A stretch of 64,000 nt of DNA from Chitinophaga varians. GTDB lineage: Bacteria; Bacteroidota; Bacteroidia; Chitinophagales; Chitinophagaceae. Positions 56,674 to 64,000 of the stretch are shown piece by piece; position 1 is the first letter of the stretch; every line of letters begins with the position of its first letter. The stretch spans positions 744,001 to 808,000 of the forward strand of contig NZ_JACVFB010000002.1 in the NCBI RefSeq assembly GCF_014529945.1, written 5' to 3'. Under the pieces are notes generated by a model. It searched no databases. It was not told where the DNA came from and worked only from the letters and a program-made list of their open reading frames with translations. The position numbers and the translations under genes are program-made.

Positions 56674-59550
56674 TTAAAACTGCTGCGTCCTGAAGCCGCC
56701 CTGTCCACCGCGGGGGCCCATCATCATCCGCATACCTCTCTCCCCGTTGTTCCCTTTGTTATTACCGCCAAACTTGTTCAGGAAGTAGGTAAAGCTGATC
56801 ATAAAGTATTGTTGCAGCACATTAGAACGAACGTCTTCAATATAGTTATCACTGACATCGCGGGAAACGCTCACGTACTGCCTTAACAGGTCGAAGCCCT
56901 GTATCTTGATCATGCCTTGTTTTTTCGGAAACACATACTTGGACACGTTGGCGTTCCACATGGTGGAGGTCAGGTTATAGCCAGCGGTACGACCTCTGCT
57001 GAGCGTGCAGGTGACATCGGAGCCAATCATGAAACCCAGTGGCAGATTGAAGTTCACGTCTGCATTGAAGTTATAATCAAAGTACTGGGTGTTAGGGGTG
57101 GATGGCAACGTATAGGAGGTGGCGTTATAGTTCACACTGGCTCCCAGCGCAGCATCGAACAGTTCCTTATACATATAGCTCACATTCACGGACTGTGACA
57201 GTTGCAGGGTGTTTTTATAGTTCATAACACCCTGTGTAATGTTCACATCGCGGCTGTAGCCGATGGAAGTACCGGTGTTCAGGTTCTGTCCGGGTGTTTT
57301 CGACAGCGGAATGGAGTTGTGCAACATACCATTGAGGCTGTAGTAGCCGTTCACGTTTACCGGTTTGCTGAAAGTCTTTCCGGTAGCAGTGTCCAGTCTC
57401 GTAGAGTTGATGATCTTATTGGAACCGAAAGAGCCTCTCAACGAAGCAAACATACCCCGGAACGTGATGTTGTTGAACTGGTTGTAGTTAATACGCAGGG
57501 TATTGTTGAAAGCAGGTTTCAGGTCAGGATTACCTTGCTGTACATACAGCGCATTACTGTTGTCCGGTACGGGTTGTAACTGTTGCACCGTAGGCTGTGT
57601 GGTGTTACCATTATAGTTTATGCGTAACCGTTTGTTCTTAGCGAAGGTATAGTTGAAACTGGCGTTAGGCGCAAAGTTAATGGTACTTTGATGTATCAGG
57701 CTGTCTCTTTTGGTACGGAAAGAATAGGTGGTGTTATCGAGATTATTGAACAGTACGTTCAGGCCTATGGAGTAATCATACTTCAGTTTGGACGTGCGGA
57801 AAGCAAGTCCAGCCTGCTGATTGACGGTATTGTTGGTGAAAGCGTTGCTCAGCGAATCGTTGAGCTGATCATATACACCTTTACTATCGTTGTAATCGTA
57901 AGTATATTTTTTACTATCGCTTTTGTAGTTGGTGATGCCATAGTTGGCCTCGAGGTATTTATCGCGGCCTAAAGGCTCGGTATACGTGAGGTTGGCGCCG
58001 GCATTTTTACTGGTGGTGTTAATCTGATTGCTCTGATTGAACGTAGACAGGCTGTCGTTGGCAAAATAATACACGCTGGACTTGTTGTAGTTCTGCTGAT
58101 CATTAATGCTGTTGTTGTACGACAGGTTCAGGCTGAGTGTGCGGCCCGGTGTTTTAAACCGTTTTCTGAACAGGATAGACCCGCCGATATTCTGATTGTT
58201 GCCTTGTCCGTCGTTGGTCGTTGTTCCTTTATTGACCGTATCCTTGTTGTTGTTCAGCGTCTGATAATCGCGGGAGCTGAAGCTGTTGCCATTGGTGAGG
58301 GAATAAGAAGGAGAAAAGACGATGGAATGCATGGAGTCTATCTCGTATTCCACGCGGGCATCGAGGCGGTTGTTGCTGTTGTCTGTCTGTGACGAAGAGT
58401 TTTCGTTATAGAAAGTGGTGCTGTTGCCGGCGAAAGTTTGTCTGGACGTTTGTTGCGTCAGATTGGTTTTGGTATCGTTAAAGAAGTAGCTACCGCTGAA
58501 CCGCACTTTTTTATTGAAGTCTTCGCTGAAGTTAAGGCCGGCATTCCAGTTGCGGGTGATGCCCGGGTTGCTGTTGCCGCCGCCGCCACCGCCCTGTGTT
58601 ACCGCCATGCCACCGCCGCCGCCACCGCGTCCTCCCCTTCCCCTGCCGCCGCCACCGCCGCCGCCGGCAGGACTGAAGCTCATCTGATCGCGGATCGTAT
58701 AGCCGGTACTGTTAACGTTGTTGCCGCCACCAATGAGGCTCATTTGCTGATTATCGCGGAAACGGTTGATGTTAAAAGCAGTGGAGAAGCGGTCATCTGT
58801 ACCATAACCTGCGGAGGCACGGCCAAACAGCCCTTTCTTTTTATCTTTTTTGATGGTGATATTGATGGCTTTTTCGGTTTGCCCGTCATCGATTTTAGTG
58901 AATTCTGCCTGATCTGATTTTTTATCGATGATCTGTACTTTGTCGATGATATTAGCGGGCAGATTTTTGGTGGCCATCTTCGGATCGGTGCCGAAGAAGG
59001 GCTTGCCGTCTACATACACTTTGGTAACGGTTTCGCCTTGTGCCGTGATGGCGCCGTCTTTATCCACGGTAACGCCTGGCAGTTTTTTGAGCAGGTCTTC
59101 CACCACCGCGTTGTCGCGGGTTTTGAAGGCATCTGCATTAAATTCGAGGGTATCTTTTTTGACAACGATCGGGGGCTTTTCGTCTTTTATCTCTACAGCA
59201 TTGAGGTTAACGCCTTTCAGTTCCATGCCCAGTGTGCCGAGCGTGAGTGAGGATGTTTCGTCCGTGATCTTCACGGGTTTATTGATGGCCTTATATCCCA
59301 GGAAGCTGATATAGAGCCGGTAGTCGCCATTGGCGATATTGGTGATCTCAAAATTTCCCTTGTTGTCGGTGATGGCAGTGTTGGCCACCGTAGAGTCTTT
59401 AGCGTGCAGTAATACCACAGTTGCCGCGGGCATGGCTTCTTTGGTGCTCTGGTCTGTCAACTGCCCTTTAATCTTTCCTTGCTGTGCCTGGGCCTGGGAG
59501 CAGAGTACTCCCAAACCCAGTACCAGCAAGAGCTGTATAATTTTCTTCAT
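56674..59550 (-). CDS. TonB-dependent-receptor-like outer membrane beta-barrel protein with glycine-rich insert
   Basis: A 958-residue outer-membrane protein. Order: signal peptide (LLLVLGLGVLCSQAQA), carboxypeptidase-regulatory-like beta-sandwich (about 26-112), plug domain (about 125-240, with DTLEFNADAFKTRDNAVVEDLLKK in two halves and KVYVDGKPFFGTDPKMATKNLPA), then the barrel of the outer-membrane beta-barrel family (PF14905 type) to the C-terminus. There is no TonB box that I can point to. An unusual Gly/Arg-rich stretch fills about 295-328, early in the barrel, likely an exposed loop. The gene is second in an operon with the GLPGLI protein, which faces a two-component system across a phased repeat array. 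Confidence 0.9.
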   Translation of the reverse strand: MKKIIQLLLVLGLGVLCSQAQAQQGKIKGQLTDQSTKEAMPAATVVLLHAKDSTVANTAITDNKGNFEITNIANGDYRLYISFLGYKAINKPVKITDETSSLTLGTLGMELKGVNLNAVEIKDEKPPIVVKKDTLEFNADAFKTRDNAVVEDLLKKLPGVTVDKDGAITAQGETVTKVYVDGKPFFGTDPKMATKNLPANIIDKVQIIDKKSDQAEFTKIDDGQTEKAINITIKKDKKKGLFGRASAGYGTDDRFSTAFNINRFRDNQQMSLIGGGNNVNSTGYTIRDQMSFSPAGGGGGGGRGRGGRGGGGGGMAVTQGGGGGGNSNPGITRNWNAGLNFSEDFNKKVRFSGSYFFNDTKTNLTQQTSRQTFAGNSTTFYNENSSSQTDNSNNRLDARVEYEIDSMHSIVFSPSYSLTNGNSFSSRDYQTLNNNKDTVNKGTTTNDGQGNNQNIGGSILFRKRFKTPGRTLSLNLSYNNSINDQQNYNKSSVYYFANDSLSTFNQSNQINTTSKNAGANLTYTEPLGRDKYLEANYGITNYKSDSKKYTYDYNDSKGVYDQLNDSLSNAFTNNTVNQQAGLAFRTSKLKYDYSIGLNVLFNNLDNTTYSFRTKRDSLIHQSTINFAPNASFNYTFAKNKRLRINYNGNTTQPTVQQLQPVPDNSNALYVQQGNPDLKPAFNNTLRINYNQFNNITFRGMFASLRGSFGSNKIINSTRLDTATGKTFSKPVNVNGYYSLNGMLHNSIPLSKTPGQNLNTGTSIGYSRDVNITQGVMNYKNTLQLSQSVNVSYMYKELFDAALGASVNYNATSYTLPSTPNTQYFDYNFNADVNFNLPLGFMIGSDVTCTLSRGRTAGYNLTSTMWNANVSKYVFPKKQGMIKIQGFDLLRQYVSVSRDVSDNYIEDVRSNVLQQYFMISFTYFLNKFGGNNKGNNGERGMRMMMGPRGGQGGFRTQQF

Positions 59551-59589
59551 AATGGAGGTTCGCGCGAAAAGGTAAGATAGGATGAATTT

Positions 59590-60417
59590 TTACATTTGGG
59601 GTTGCCGCTTACGTAATTTCTCCATCTCCTGTTGTCTGATATCCCGCATTTGTTCCTGACTGATTTTTTCCGCTCCTGCCGGGATGGTAAGATCGGTGTC
59701 TGTTACGGGTTGCAGGGTCACGCTGGTGGCATTAAAGGCCCGTCTGCCGCCTTCGGCCACCAGTACCACTGCGTTGGCTTCCGGCAATAATCCGTTAATG
59801 GGAGAAAAGCTGAACGGCAGTTCCGTGGTGTACCATACGGTATAGGTATCGTCTTTTAGCTTGATAGTGGCTTTTTTACAGGTATAACCTGCTATTTTCT
59901 TTGTCTTGTCGCTGGCTTTGGTATCAGCGGCAACGATAAAGTCTTCTTCAGCATAATATGTTTTGCGGTCATCGCCGAAGGTGCTGAAAACATGAAGGAT
60001 CTTTTTATTGGCGAGATCGAAGTATTGTGCATTGCCACGGCCCATCATGCCCATGCCTGGTCCCATTCTGCGTTGTCCGGGCCCCTGGCCCTGCCCTTGC
60101 GCGGGAGCATTGGCGGTATCTCTGCGGGCTCTGCCACCCCAGCCACCACGGCCGCCGCCATTGCCGAAATCGGGTCGTTCGGTAGCCAGTTTAGCATGAC
60201 CGTTATTAAAAGTAAGGGTTTGTTTAAAAGTGATCACATCAGGGATCTGGGGCGCCTCATCACCGTCACCACCACCGCGTTGGAACCCGCGCATCCGCTC
60301 CGGGTCTGTTTTAGCAGTCACCTCGTAAACAATAGTGCCTGACTGCTGCGCCAGCAGCGGCTGTGTGAAAGGCAGCACAAGGGCTGCACTCATAATGATT
60401 CGGGATATACCTTTCAT
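59590..60417 (-). CDS. GLPGLI family periplasmic protein with Gly/Arg/Met-rich insert
   Basis: A 275-residue exported protein of the GLPGLI family, whose name motif is present in degenerate form (FSPINGLLPEANAVVLV). ATG 60417 opens the signal peptide (IIMSAALVLPFTQPLLAQ); an upstream in-frame TTG is less likely. Domain elements include GTIVYEVTAK, NKKILHVFSTFGDDRKTYY, AGYTCKKATIKLKDDTYTVWYT and the C-terminal helix QEQMRDIRQQEMEKLRKRQ. Residues about 85-130 are an unusual insert of Gly, Arg, Gln and Met (GNGGGRGGWGGRARR, then GPGMGMMGRG). GLPGLI proteins are commonly encoded beside such outer-membrane barrels; their role is not established. It is the first gene of the operon. Confidence 0.9.
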   Translation of the reverse strand: MKGISRIIMSAALVLPFTQPLLAQQSGTIVYEVTAKTDPERMRGFQRGGGDGDEAPQIPDVITFKQTLTFNNGHAKLATERPDFGNGGGRGGWGGRARRDTANAPAQGQGQGPGQRRMGPGMGMMGRGNAQYFDLANKKILHVFSTFGDDRKTYYAEEDFIVAADTKASDKTKKIAGYTCKKATIKLKDDTYTVWYTTELPFSFSPINGLLPEANAVVLVAEGGRRAFNATSVTLQPVTDTDLTIPAGAEKISQEQMRDIRQQEMEKLRKRQPQM

Positions 60418-60459
60418 GGTTGCTGATTTTATCAACAAAAATCCCGCTTCCCGGCCTCT

Positions 60460-60549
60460 TTTTGCGTTAAAAACCTTTATTTACTGTTATTTACTGTTAA
60501 AGATTATCTACCAGCGTTAAATAGGCTTATCTACTGTTAATTATTGTTA
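60460..60549. promoter_or_regulatory. Phased array of decamers with a GTTA core
   Basis: Counting in steps of exactly 10 bp, the bases ending at 60469, 60479, 60489, 60499, 60519, 60529, 60539 and 60549 all read TTA, six of them GTTA; only the step ending at 60509 fails. Two consecutive units are identical (TTTACTGTTA at 60480 and 60490) and a second pair (TCTACTGTTA, ATTATTGTTA) starts exactly 50 bp later. The array lies in the intergenic region between the divergent GLPGLI operon and the histidine kinase and ends 30 bp before the kinase -7 box. One-per-turn direct repeats suit an OmpR-type regulator. Confidence 0.6.
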
Positions 60550-60579
60550 AGGATTTCGCCCCTTTAGCGCCGGAATGGA

Positions 60580-60587
60580 TAGTTTTG
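60580..60587 (+). promoter_or_regulatory. -7 box TAGTTTTG upstream of the histidine kinase
   Basis: This is a perfect TAnnTTTG match 20 nt before ATG 60608. The decamer array ends 30 bp upstream, so a bound regulator would touch the -33 region. Confidence 0.6.
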
Positions 60588-60607
60588 TAACGATATAAAT
60601 ATGATTG

Positions 60608-62035
60608 ATGCGGCAAAGAATCCGAAACATCCTTATCCTCATGTGCAGCTGTATTCTGGGAATCTTCCTTTTCCAGGGATATTGGGTGTACAATTCCTAT
60701 CGCATCCGGCAGGAACAGTTCAGCAAGGAAATCAATGATGCCTTGCGGACAGCGGTATTTAATAAACAGTTCTCCGATGTGCACCGGCAGTTCCCGGACA
60801 TGCGCAGCTATCGTTATTACAACAGGACAAAAGACAGCGGCCGTATGGTGATGGTGCGGGTAGACCGGCACCGGTGGCATCCGGGCGACAAGCCGCCAGG
60901 GCCTCCTCCACCGGATAGCCTCAAAGGAGACGTAAACGTTCGCTACTATGTTGATACGCTCGCCCGCCAGATCTCCGAAATCCTGATCGCCAATAATAAC
61001 CATAACGACAGCGCCAATCTCAAAAAACTGGACTCCATCTTCCGTGCTGAATTACATAACCGCCAGATAGCCACCCCGTACAAACTGGATACCTTCCACC
61101 TGAGCTACAGTGGTTTTGAAAGAGAGAGCTTCCGCGACAGCATCCGCAAAAGAGAGCCGCGACAAACCTCCAAGATACCTTTTAATCCTGCCAGCAATCT
61201 GTTTGTGCAGGCCAGCTTCGAGTCTCCGCTGCAGTTTATTCTGCAGAAGATGCTCTGGACACTGGTCAGCTCCCTGGCACTATTGGTGCTGACGGTATTG
61301 TGTTTTGTGTATATGCTCCGTACCATCCTCAAACAAAAAAAGCTGTCAGAGGTGAAGAACGACTTTATCAACAACATGACCCATGAACTGAAAACACCGA
61401 TAGCAACCGTGTCTGCGGCAGTAGAGGCATTACAGAACTTCAATGCACTGAACGACCAGCGTAAAACGCAGACTTACCTGGATATATCCAAAAATGAGCT
61501 GCAACGCCTGTCAGACCTCGTGGAAAAAGTACTGCATATCGCTGCGGAAGAGAAAGAAGACTTCGACTTGTTCAGAGAGGAAACAGACCTGAACGAAGTG
61601 ATTGATAACATCCTGACGAACCATCAGCTGAAAGCCACTAAGATGCTGCAGGTGCGGTACGACAACAAGTTGACCCGTCCTACTGTTTATGTGGACAAGA
61701 CCCACCTGTCTAACGCCATCAATAACCTCGTGGACAATGCCATCAAGTATTCCGGGGAGCAGGTACAGCTGTATATCCGCTGCAGCGAAGAAAACGGGAT
61801 GCTGAAGATAAAGGTGAGGGACAACGGCATCGGTATCCCACGGGCTTATCAGGAGAATATCTTTGATAAGTTTTTCCGGGTACCTACCGGCGATCTGCAT
61901 AATGTGAAAGGGTTTGGGCTGGGGCTGAGTTATGTGAAGAAGATCGTGGAAATGCATGGTGGCACCATCCGGGTGCATAGCGAACCTGACAAGGGGACAG
62001 AATTTACCATCAATATCCCGTTGTCCCAGGGCTGA
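60608..62035 (+). CDS. Sensor histidine kinase
   Basis: A 475-residue membrane-bound histidine kinase. ATG 60608 gives MRQRIRNILILMC; a TTG one codon earlier is in frame but unneeded. Two membrane helices (about 8-28 and 215-240) bracket a periplasmic sensor of about 185 residues that is not a known domain and has a His/Arg/Pro-rich patch (VDRHRWHPGDKPPGPPPPD). HisKA has the phospho-acceptor His259 in NNMTHELKTPIATV. The ATPase domain has NNLVDNAIKYS, VRDNGIGIP, FDKFFRVP and GFGLGLSYVKKIV. The stop codon TGA is embedded in a REP-like repeat. Its partner regulator follows 143 bases later. The input signal is unknown; by position it should control the adjacent outer-membrane operon. Confidence 0.94.
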   Translation: MRQRIRNILILMCSCILGIFLFQGYWVYNSYRIRQEQFSKEINDALRTAVFNKQFSDVHRQFPDMRSYRYYNRTKDSGRMVMVRVDRHRWHPGDKPPGPPPPDSLKGDVNVRYYVDTLARQISEILIANNNHNDSANLKKLDSIFRAELHNRQIATPYKLDTFHLSYSGFERESFRDSIRKREPRQTSKIPFNPASNLFVQASFESPLQFILQKMLWTLVSSLALLVLTVLCFVYMLRTILKQKKLSEVKNDFINNMTHELKTPIATVSAAVEALQNFNALNDQRKTQTYLDISKNELQRLSDLVEKVLHIAAEEKEDFDLFREETDLNEVIDNILTNHQLKATKMLQVRYDNKLTRPTVYVDKTHLSNAINNLVDNAIKYSGEQVQLYIRCSEENGMLKIKVRDNGIGIPRAYQENIFDKFFRVPTGDLHNVKGFGLGLSYVKKIVEMHGGTIRVHSEPDKGTEFTINIPLSQG

Positions 62036-62163
62036 AGCCCTGGGTTGCAATGAGAGGAAGTTGCTTTGTCAGGAGTGTTTCGTTATTGATAGGCTGAAGG
62101 CATCCCTGGTGCGCTGTTCCTGATAAACATACATACAACGTAGCCCGGGGCTTTAGCTCTGGG
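62025..62163. repeat. Pair of inverted REP-like repeats between kinase and regulator genes
   Basis: CCCAGGGCTGAAGCCCTGGG with TTGCA (62025-62049) and CGTAGCCCGGGGCTTTAGCT with CTGGG (62139-62163) are inverted copies of the repeat seen at 51995. The spacer is 89 bp. The first copy contains the stop codon of the kinase gene (62033-62035). The pair could form a large stem-loop inside the two-gene transcript. Confidence 0.7.
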
Positions 62164-62178
62164 AACAAAAAAAATGAT

Positions 62179-62865
62179 ATGGCAAAAGTATTATTAATAG
62201 AAGACGAATGGCAGCTAGGCCAGATTGTTAAAGACAGCCTGGAAACCCGTGGATTTGAGATGTTGTATGCAGAAGACGGTAAGGAAGGACTGCGCCTGTA
62301 TCAGCAGGAGCGGCCCGATGTGGTGGTATTGGACATCATGATGCCGAATATGGACGGCTTTACGGTTACGGCAGAGATCAGAAAGCAGGATAAATTCACC
62401 CCCATCATCTTCCTGACGGCTAAATCGCAGACAGCAGACGTGGTCAAAGGGTTTGAGCTGGGGGGCAACGATTACCTCAAAAAGCCGTTCAGCATGGACG
62501 AGTTGATCGTACGGATCAAAGCGTTGCTGAAGCGCTTCAGCGACCATCCGGCCGTGAAGGAGATGGAAGAAGGTTCTGTGGTGATTGGCCAGTATGTTTT
62601 CAACTATGCCAAGCAGACCCTGAGCCGTAACAATGCCACCGAGTTCCTCTCCCACCGGGAAGCCGAGATCCTGCGCCGGCTGTATGACAACAAAAATGAG
62701 GTGATGGAGCGGAAGGCCGTGCTGATGGACCTCTGGGGCGATGATAACTTCTTCAATGCCCGCAGTATGGACGTTTTTATCACCAAGTTACGGCGCTATC
62801 TGAAGGACGACACCCGCGTCCAGATCGTTAATATTCGTGGGGTTGGTTATAAGCTGATATTTTAG
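62179..62865 (+). CDS. OmpR-family response regulator
   Basis: A 228-residue DNA-binding response regulator. The receiver domain has the acidic pair in LLIEDEWQLG, phospho-acceptor Asp52 in VVVLDIMMPNMDG, the conserved threonine in FLTAKS and the lysine in YLKKPFS (Lys102). The C-terminal winged helix (about 130-226) has LSHREAEILRRLYDN, RSMDVFITKLRRYLK and VNIRGVGYKLIF, the OmpR/PhoB signature. Proteins of this class bind as head-to-tail dimers to direct repeats about one helical turn apart, which fits the decamer array at 60460-60549. It is in the same orientation as the kinase, separated by inverted REP-like repeats. Confidence 0.95.
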   Translation: MAKVLLIEDEWQLGQIVKDSLETRGFEMLYAEDGKEGLRLYQQERPDVVVLDIMMPNMDGFTVTAEIRKQDKFTPIIFLTAKSQTADVVKGFELGGNDYLKKPFSMDELIVRIKALLKRFSDHPAVKEMEEGSVVIGQYVFNYAKQTLSRNNATEFLSHREAEILRRLYDNKNEVMERKAVLMDLWGDDNFFNARSMDVFITKLRRYLKDDTRVQIVNIRGVGYKLIF

Positions 62866-62875
62866 CATTATCGCT

Positions 62876-62883
62876 TATCTTTG
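62876..62883 (+). promoter_or_regulatory. -7 box TATCTTTG 6 nt before pheS ATG
   Basis: This is a perfect TAnnTTTG match ending six bases before ATG 62890. It overlaps the upstream in-frame TTG at 62881, which argues against that as a start. Confidence 0.6.
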
Positions 62884-62889
62884 TTGTTT

Positions 62890-63918
62890 ATGGAACAGTT
62901 AGTACAGCAAATAGCAGCCTATAAACAGGAAATAGCGGCTTTTACGCCTGCCAATGCGGCCGATCTGGAGCAGTACCGGATAAAATTTCTGGGTACCAAA
63001 GGTCTTGTGAAGGCCCTCTTCGGAGAAATGAAACAGGTCCCCAACGATCGCAAGAAAGAGTTTGGACAGATCCTGAACGAATTTAAGCAGCTGGCAGAAG
63101 CCCGCTATGAAGAGTTTACAGCGCTGAAAGAAGCTGCTGGCGACAATCATCAGGATGTTGACTATACGATGCCACAGGCCCCTCACCGGCTGGGTACCCG
63201 CCATCCTATCAGCCTGGTGCGGAACAAAATCATCCGCATCTTCGAACGGCTGGGCTTCACGATCGCAGAAGGCCCGGAAATCGAAGATGACTGGCATAAC
63301 TTCACCGCGCTGAATCTCCCGGAAAATCACCCTGCACGTGATATGCAGGATACTTTCTTTATCAGCAAAAATCCTGACTGGCTGCTGCGTACCCAAACAT
63401 CCTCTGCTCAGGTAAGGGTGATGGAAGAAGGCAAACTGCCTATCCGCATCATCAGCCCGGGAAGGGTATACCGTAACGAAACAATTTCTGCCCGTGCGCA
63501 CTGCTTCTTCCATCAGGTAGAAGGACTGTATATCGACGAAAACGTTTCTTTTGCCGATCTCAAACAGACGCTCTATCACTTTGTGAAAGAGTTCTTCGGC
63601 GAAAATACCGGTATCCGTTTCCGTCCCTCCTACTTCCCGTTCACAGAGCCCAGCGCTGAGATGGACATCTCCTGCTTTATCTGTGGCGGCACCGGCTGTT
63701 CTGTATGTAAACACACCGGTTGGGTAGAAATCCTCGGTTGCGGCATGGTACATCCCAAAGTACTGGCCAACTGCGGTATTGATCCGGAGAAATACACCGG
63801 TTTCGCTTTCGGTATGGGTATCGAACGTATTACCATGCTGAAATACCAGATCAAAGACCTGCGCCTGTTTTCTGAAAACGATACCCGTTTCCTCGGACAA
63901 TTTGAAGGAACGGTTTAG
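62890..63918 (+). CDS. pheS: Phenylalanine--tRNA ligase alpha subunit
   Basis: A 342-residue alpha subunit of phenylalanyl-tRNA synthetase, which charges tRNA-Phe together with PheT (not in the window). The N-terminal coiled coil (about 1-85) binds tRNA. Class II motif 1 is HPISLVRNKIIRIFERLGF, motif 2 is GRVYRNETISARAHCFFHQ with the ATP-binding arginine, and motif 3 is GFAFGMGIERITMLKY. Between motifs 2 and 3 sits a four-cysteine knuckle (CFICGGTGCSVC), common in this phylum and probably zinc-binding. The start is ATG 62890, giving MEQLVQQIAAYK; the very close -7 box predicts a leaderless mRNA. It is followed at once by inverted repeat G. Confidence 0.97.
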   Translation: MEQLVQQIAAYKQEIAAFTPANAADLEQYRIKFLGTKGLVKALFGEMKQVPNDRKKEFGQILNEFKQLAEARYEEFTALKEAAGDNHQDVDYTMPQAPHRLGTRHPISLVRNKIIRIFERLGFTIAEGPEIEDDWHNFTALNLPENHPARDMQDTFFISKNPDWLLRTQTSSAQVRVMEEGKLPIRIISPGRVYRNETISARAHCFFHQVEGLYIDENVSFADLKQTLYHFVKEFFGENTGIRFRPSYFPFTEPSAEMDISCFICGGTGCSVCKHTGWVEILGCGMVHPKVLANCGIDPEKYTGFAFGMGIERITMLKYQIKDLRLFSENDTRFLGQFEGTV

Positions 63919-63947
63919 AATATTGGCTTATTTAGCTATTTTTTTAT

Positions 63948-64000
63948 TTAAAATGCAGCGGAGATCACCGAAACAAAGTATGATCATCGCTGCATTTTAA
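63948..64000. repeat. Word-repeat inverted repeat G, cut by window end
   Basis: TTAAAATGCAGCG (63948-63960) is mirrored perfectly by CGCTGCATTTTAA (63988-64000), with a 27-bp spacer. The left flank (CTTATTTAGCTATTTTTTTA) shows the same short-word style as the other elements and begins right after the pheS stop, so the arms probably extend past the window. Confidence 0.7.

Noticed and set aside
62899..63900. Open frame of 333 codons opposite pheS
   Set aside because: pheS has all class II synthetase motifs; the antisense frame is a by-product.
1..64000. tRNA, rRNA, insertion sequences, phage or conjugative genes
   Set aside because: Looked for in intergenic regions and coding products; nothing supportable was found.

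Overview
The window reads as chromosomal DNA of a Bacteroidota bacterium close to Chitinophaga (family Chitinophagaceae). The evidence is the TamL/TamB pair, a GLPGLI protein beside a carboxypeptidase-regulatory-like outer-membrane barrel, DUF2480, a futalosine-pathway mqnC, an Nfu-type NifU protein, scarce Shine-Dalgarno sites, and repeated matches to the phylum's -7 promoter box TAnnTTTG. No rRNA, tRNA, CRISPR array, insertion sequence or prophage was recognised. Coding density is high and most genes are housekeeping or envelope functions.

Layout: 1-8.4 kb holds a truncated PpiD-like chaperone, DUF2480, corA, a secreted DUF3472 protein, a DJ-1/PfpI protein, rlpA and poxB. 8.5-16 kb is tamB-tamL (outer-membrane assembly). 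16.3-25.4 kb is gltB-gltD flanked by small secreted proteins, two of which share an undescribed domain. 25.5-34.5 kb holds a GHL10 hydrolase, an MscS channel, mgsA, ferritin, nfu, a PNGase F-like protein, pnuC with a ribosylnicotinamide kinase, and mtgA. 34.6-44 kb holds a YrdC/YciO protein, a C1 peptidase, polA, an ArsC-like protein, a glycosyltransferase, a tiny lipoprotein and an arginase-fold protein that has lost metal ligands. 44-52 kb holds two LprI-like proteins, a methyltransferase, an active/inactive M16 peptidase pair, two aspartyl proteases and mqnC. 52-64 kb holds a lipoprotein, an acetyltransferase, an APC permease, a Tat-exported TIM-barrel protein, an outer-membrane barrel with its GLPGLI partner facing a two-component system, and pheS.

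Three sequence-level signals are not explained by gene content. (1) Between the GLPGLI/outer-membrane operon and the divergent histidine kinase, a GTTA core recurs on an exact 10-bp grid over about 90 bp (60460-60549); it is a strong candidate site array for the OmpR-type regulator encoded next door. (2) At least eight intergenic inverted repeats sit against stop codons. Their arms are built of short repeated words that differ from locus to locus, so architecture is kept while sequence is not. (3) Four genes carry a perfect -7 box only 4-6 nt before ATG, which predicts leaderless or nearly leaderless mRNAs. A structured RNA candidate with palindromic operator-like sites lies at 35.66-35.86 kb.
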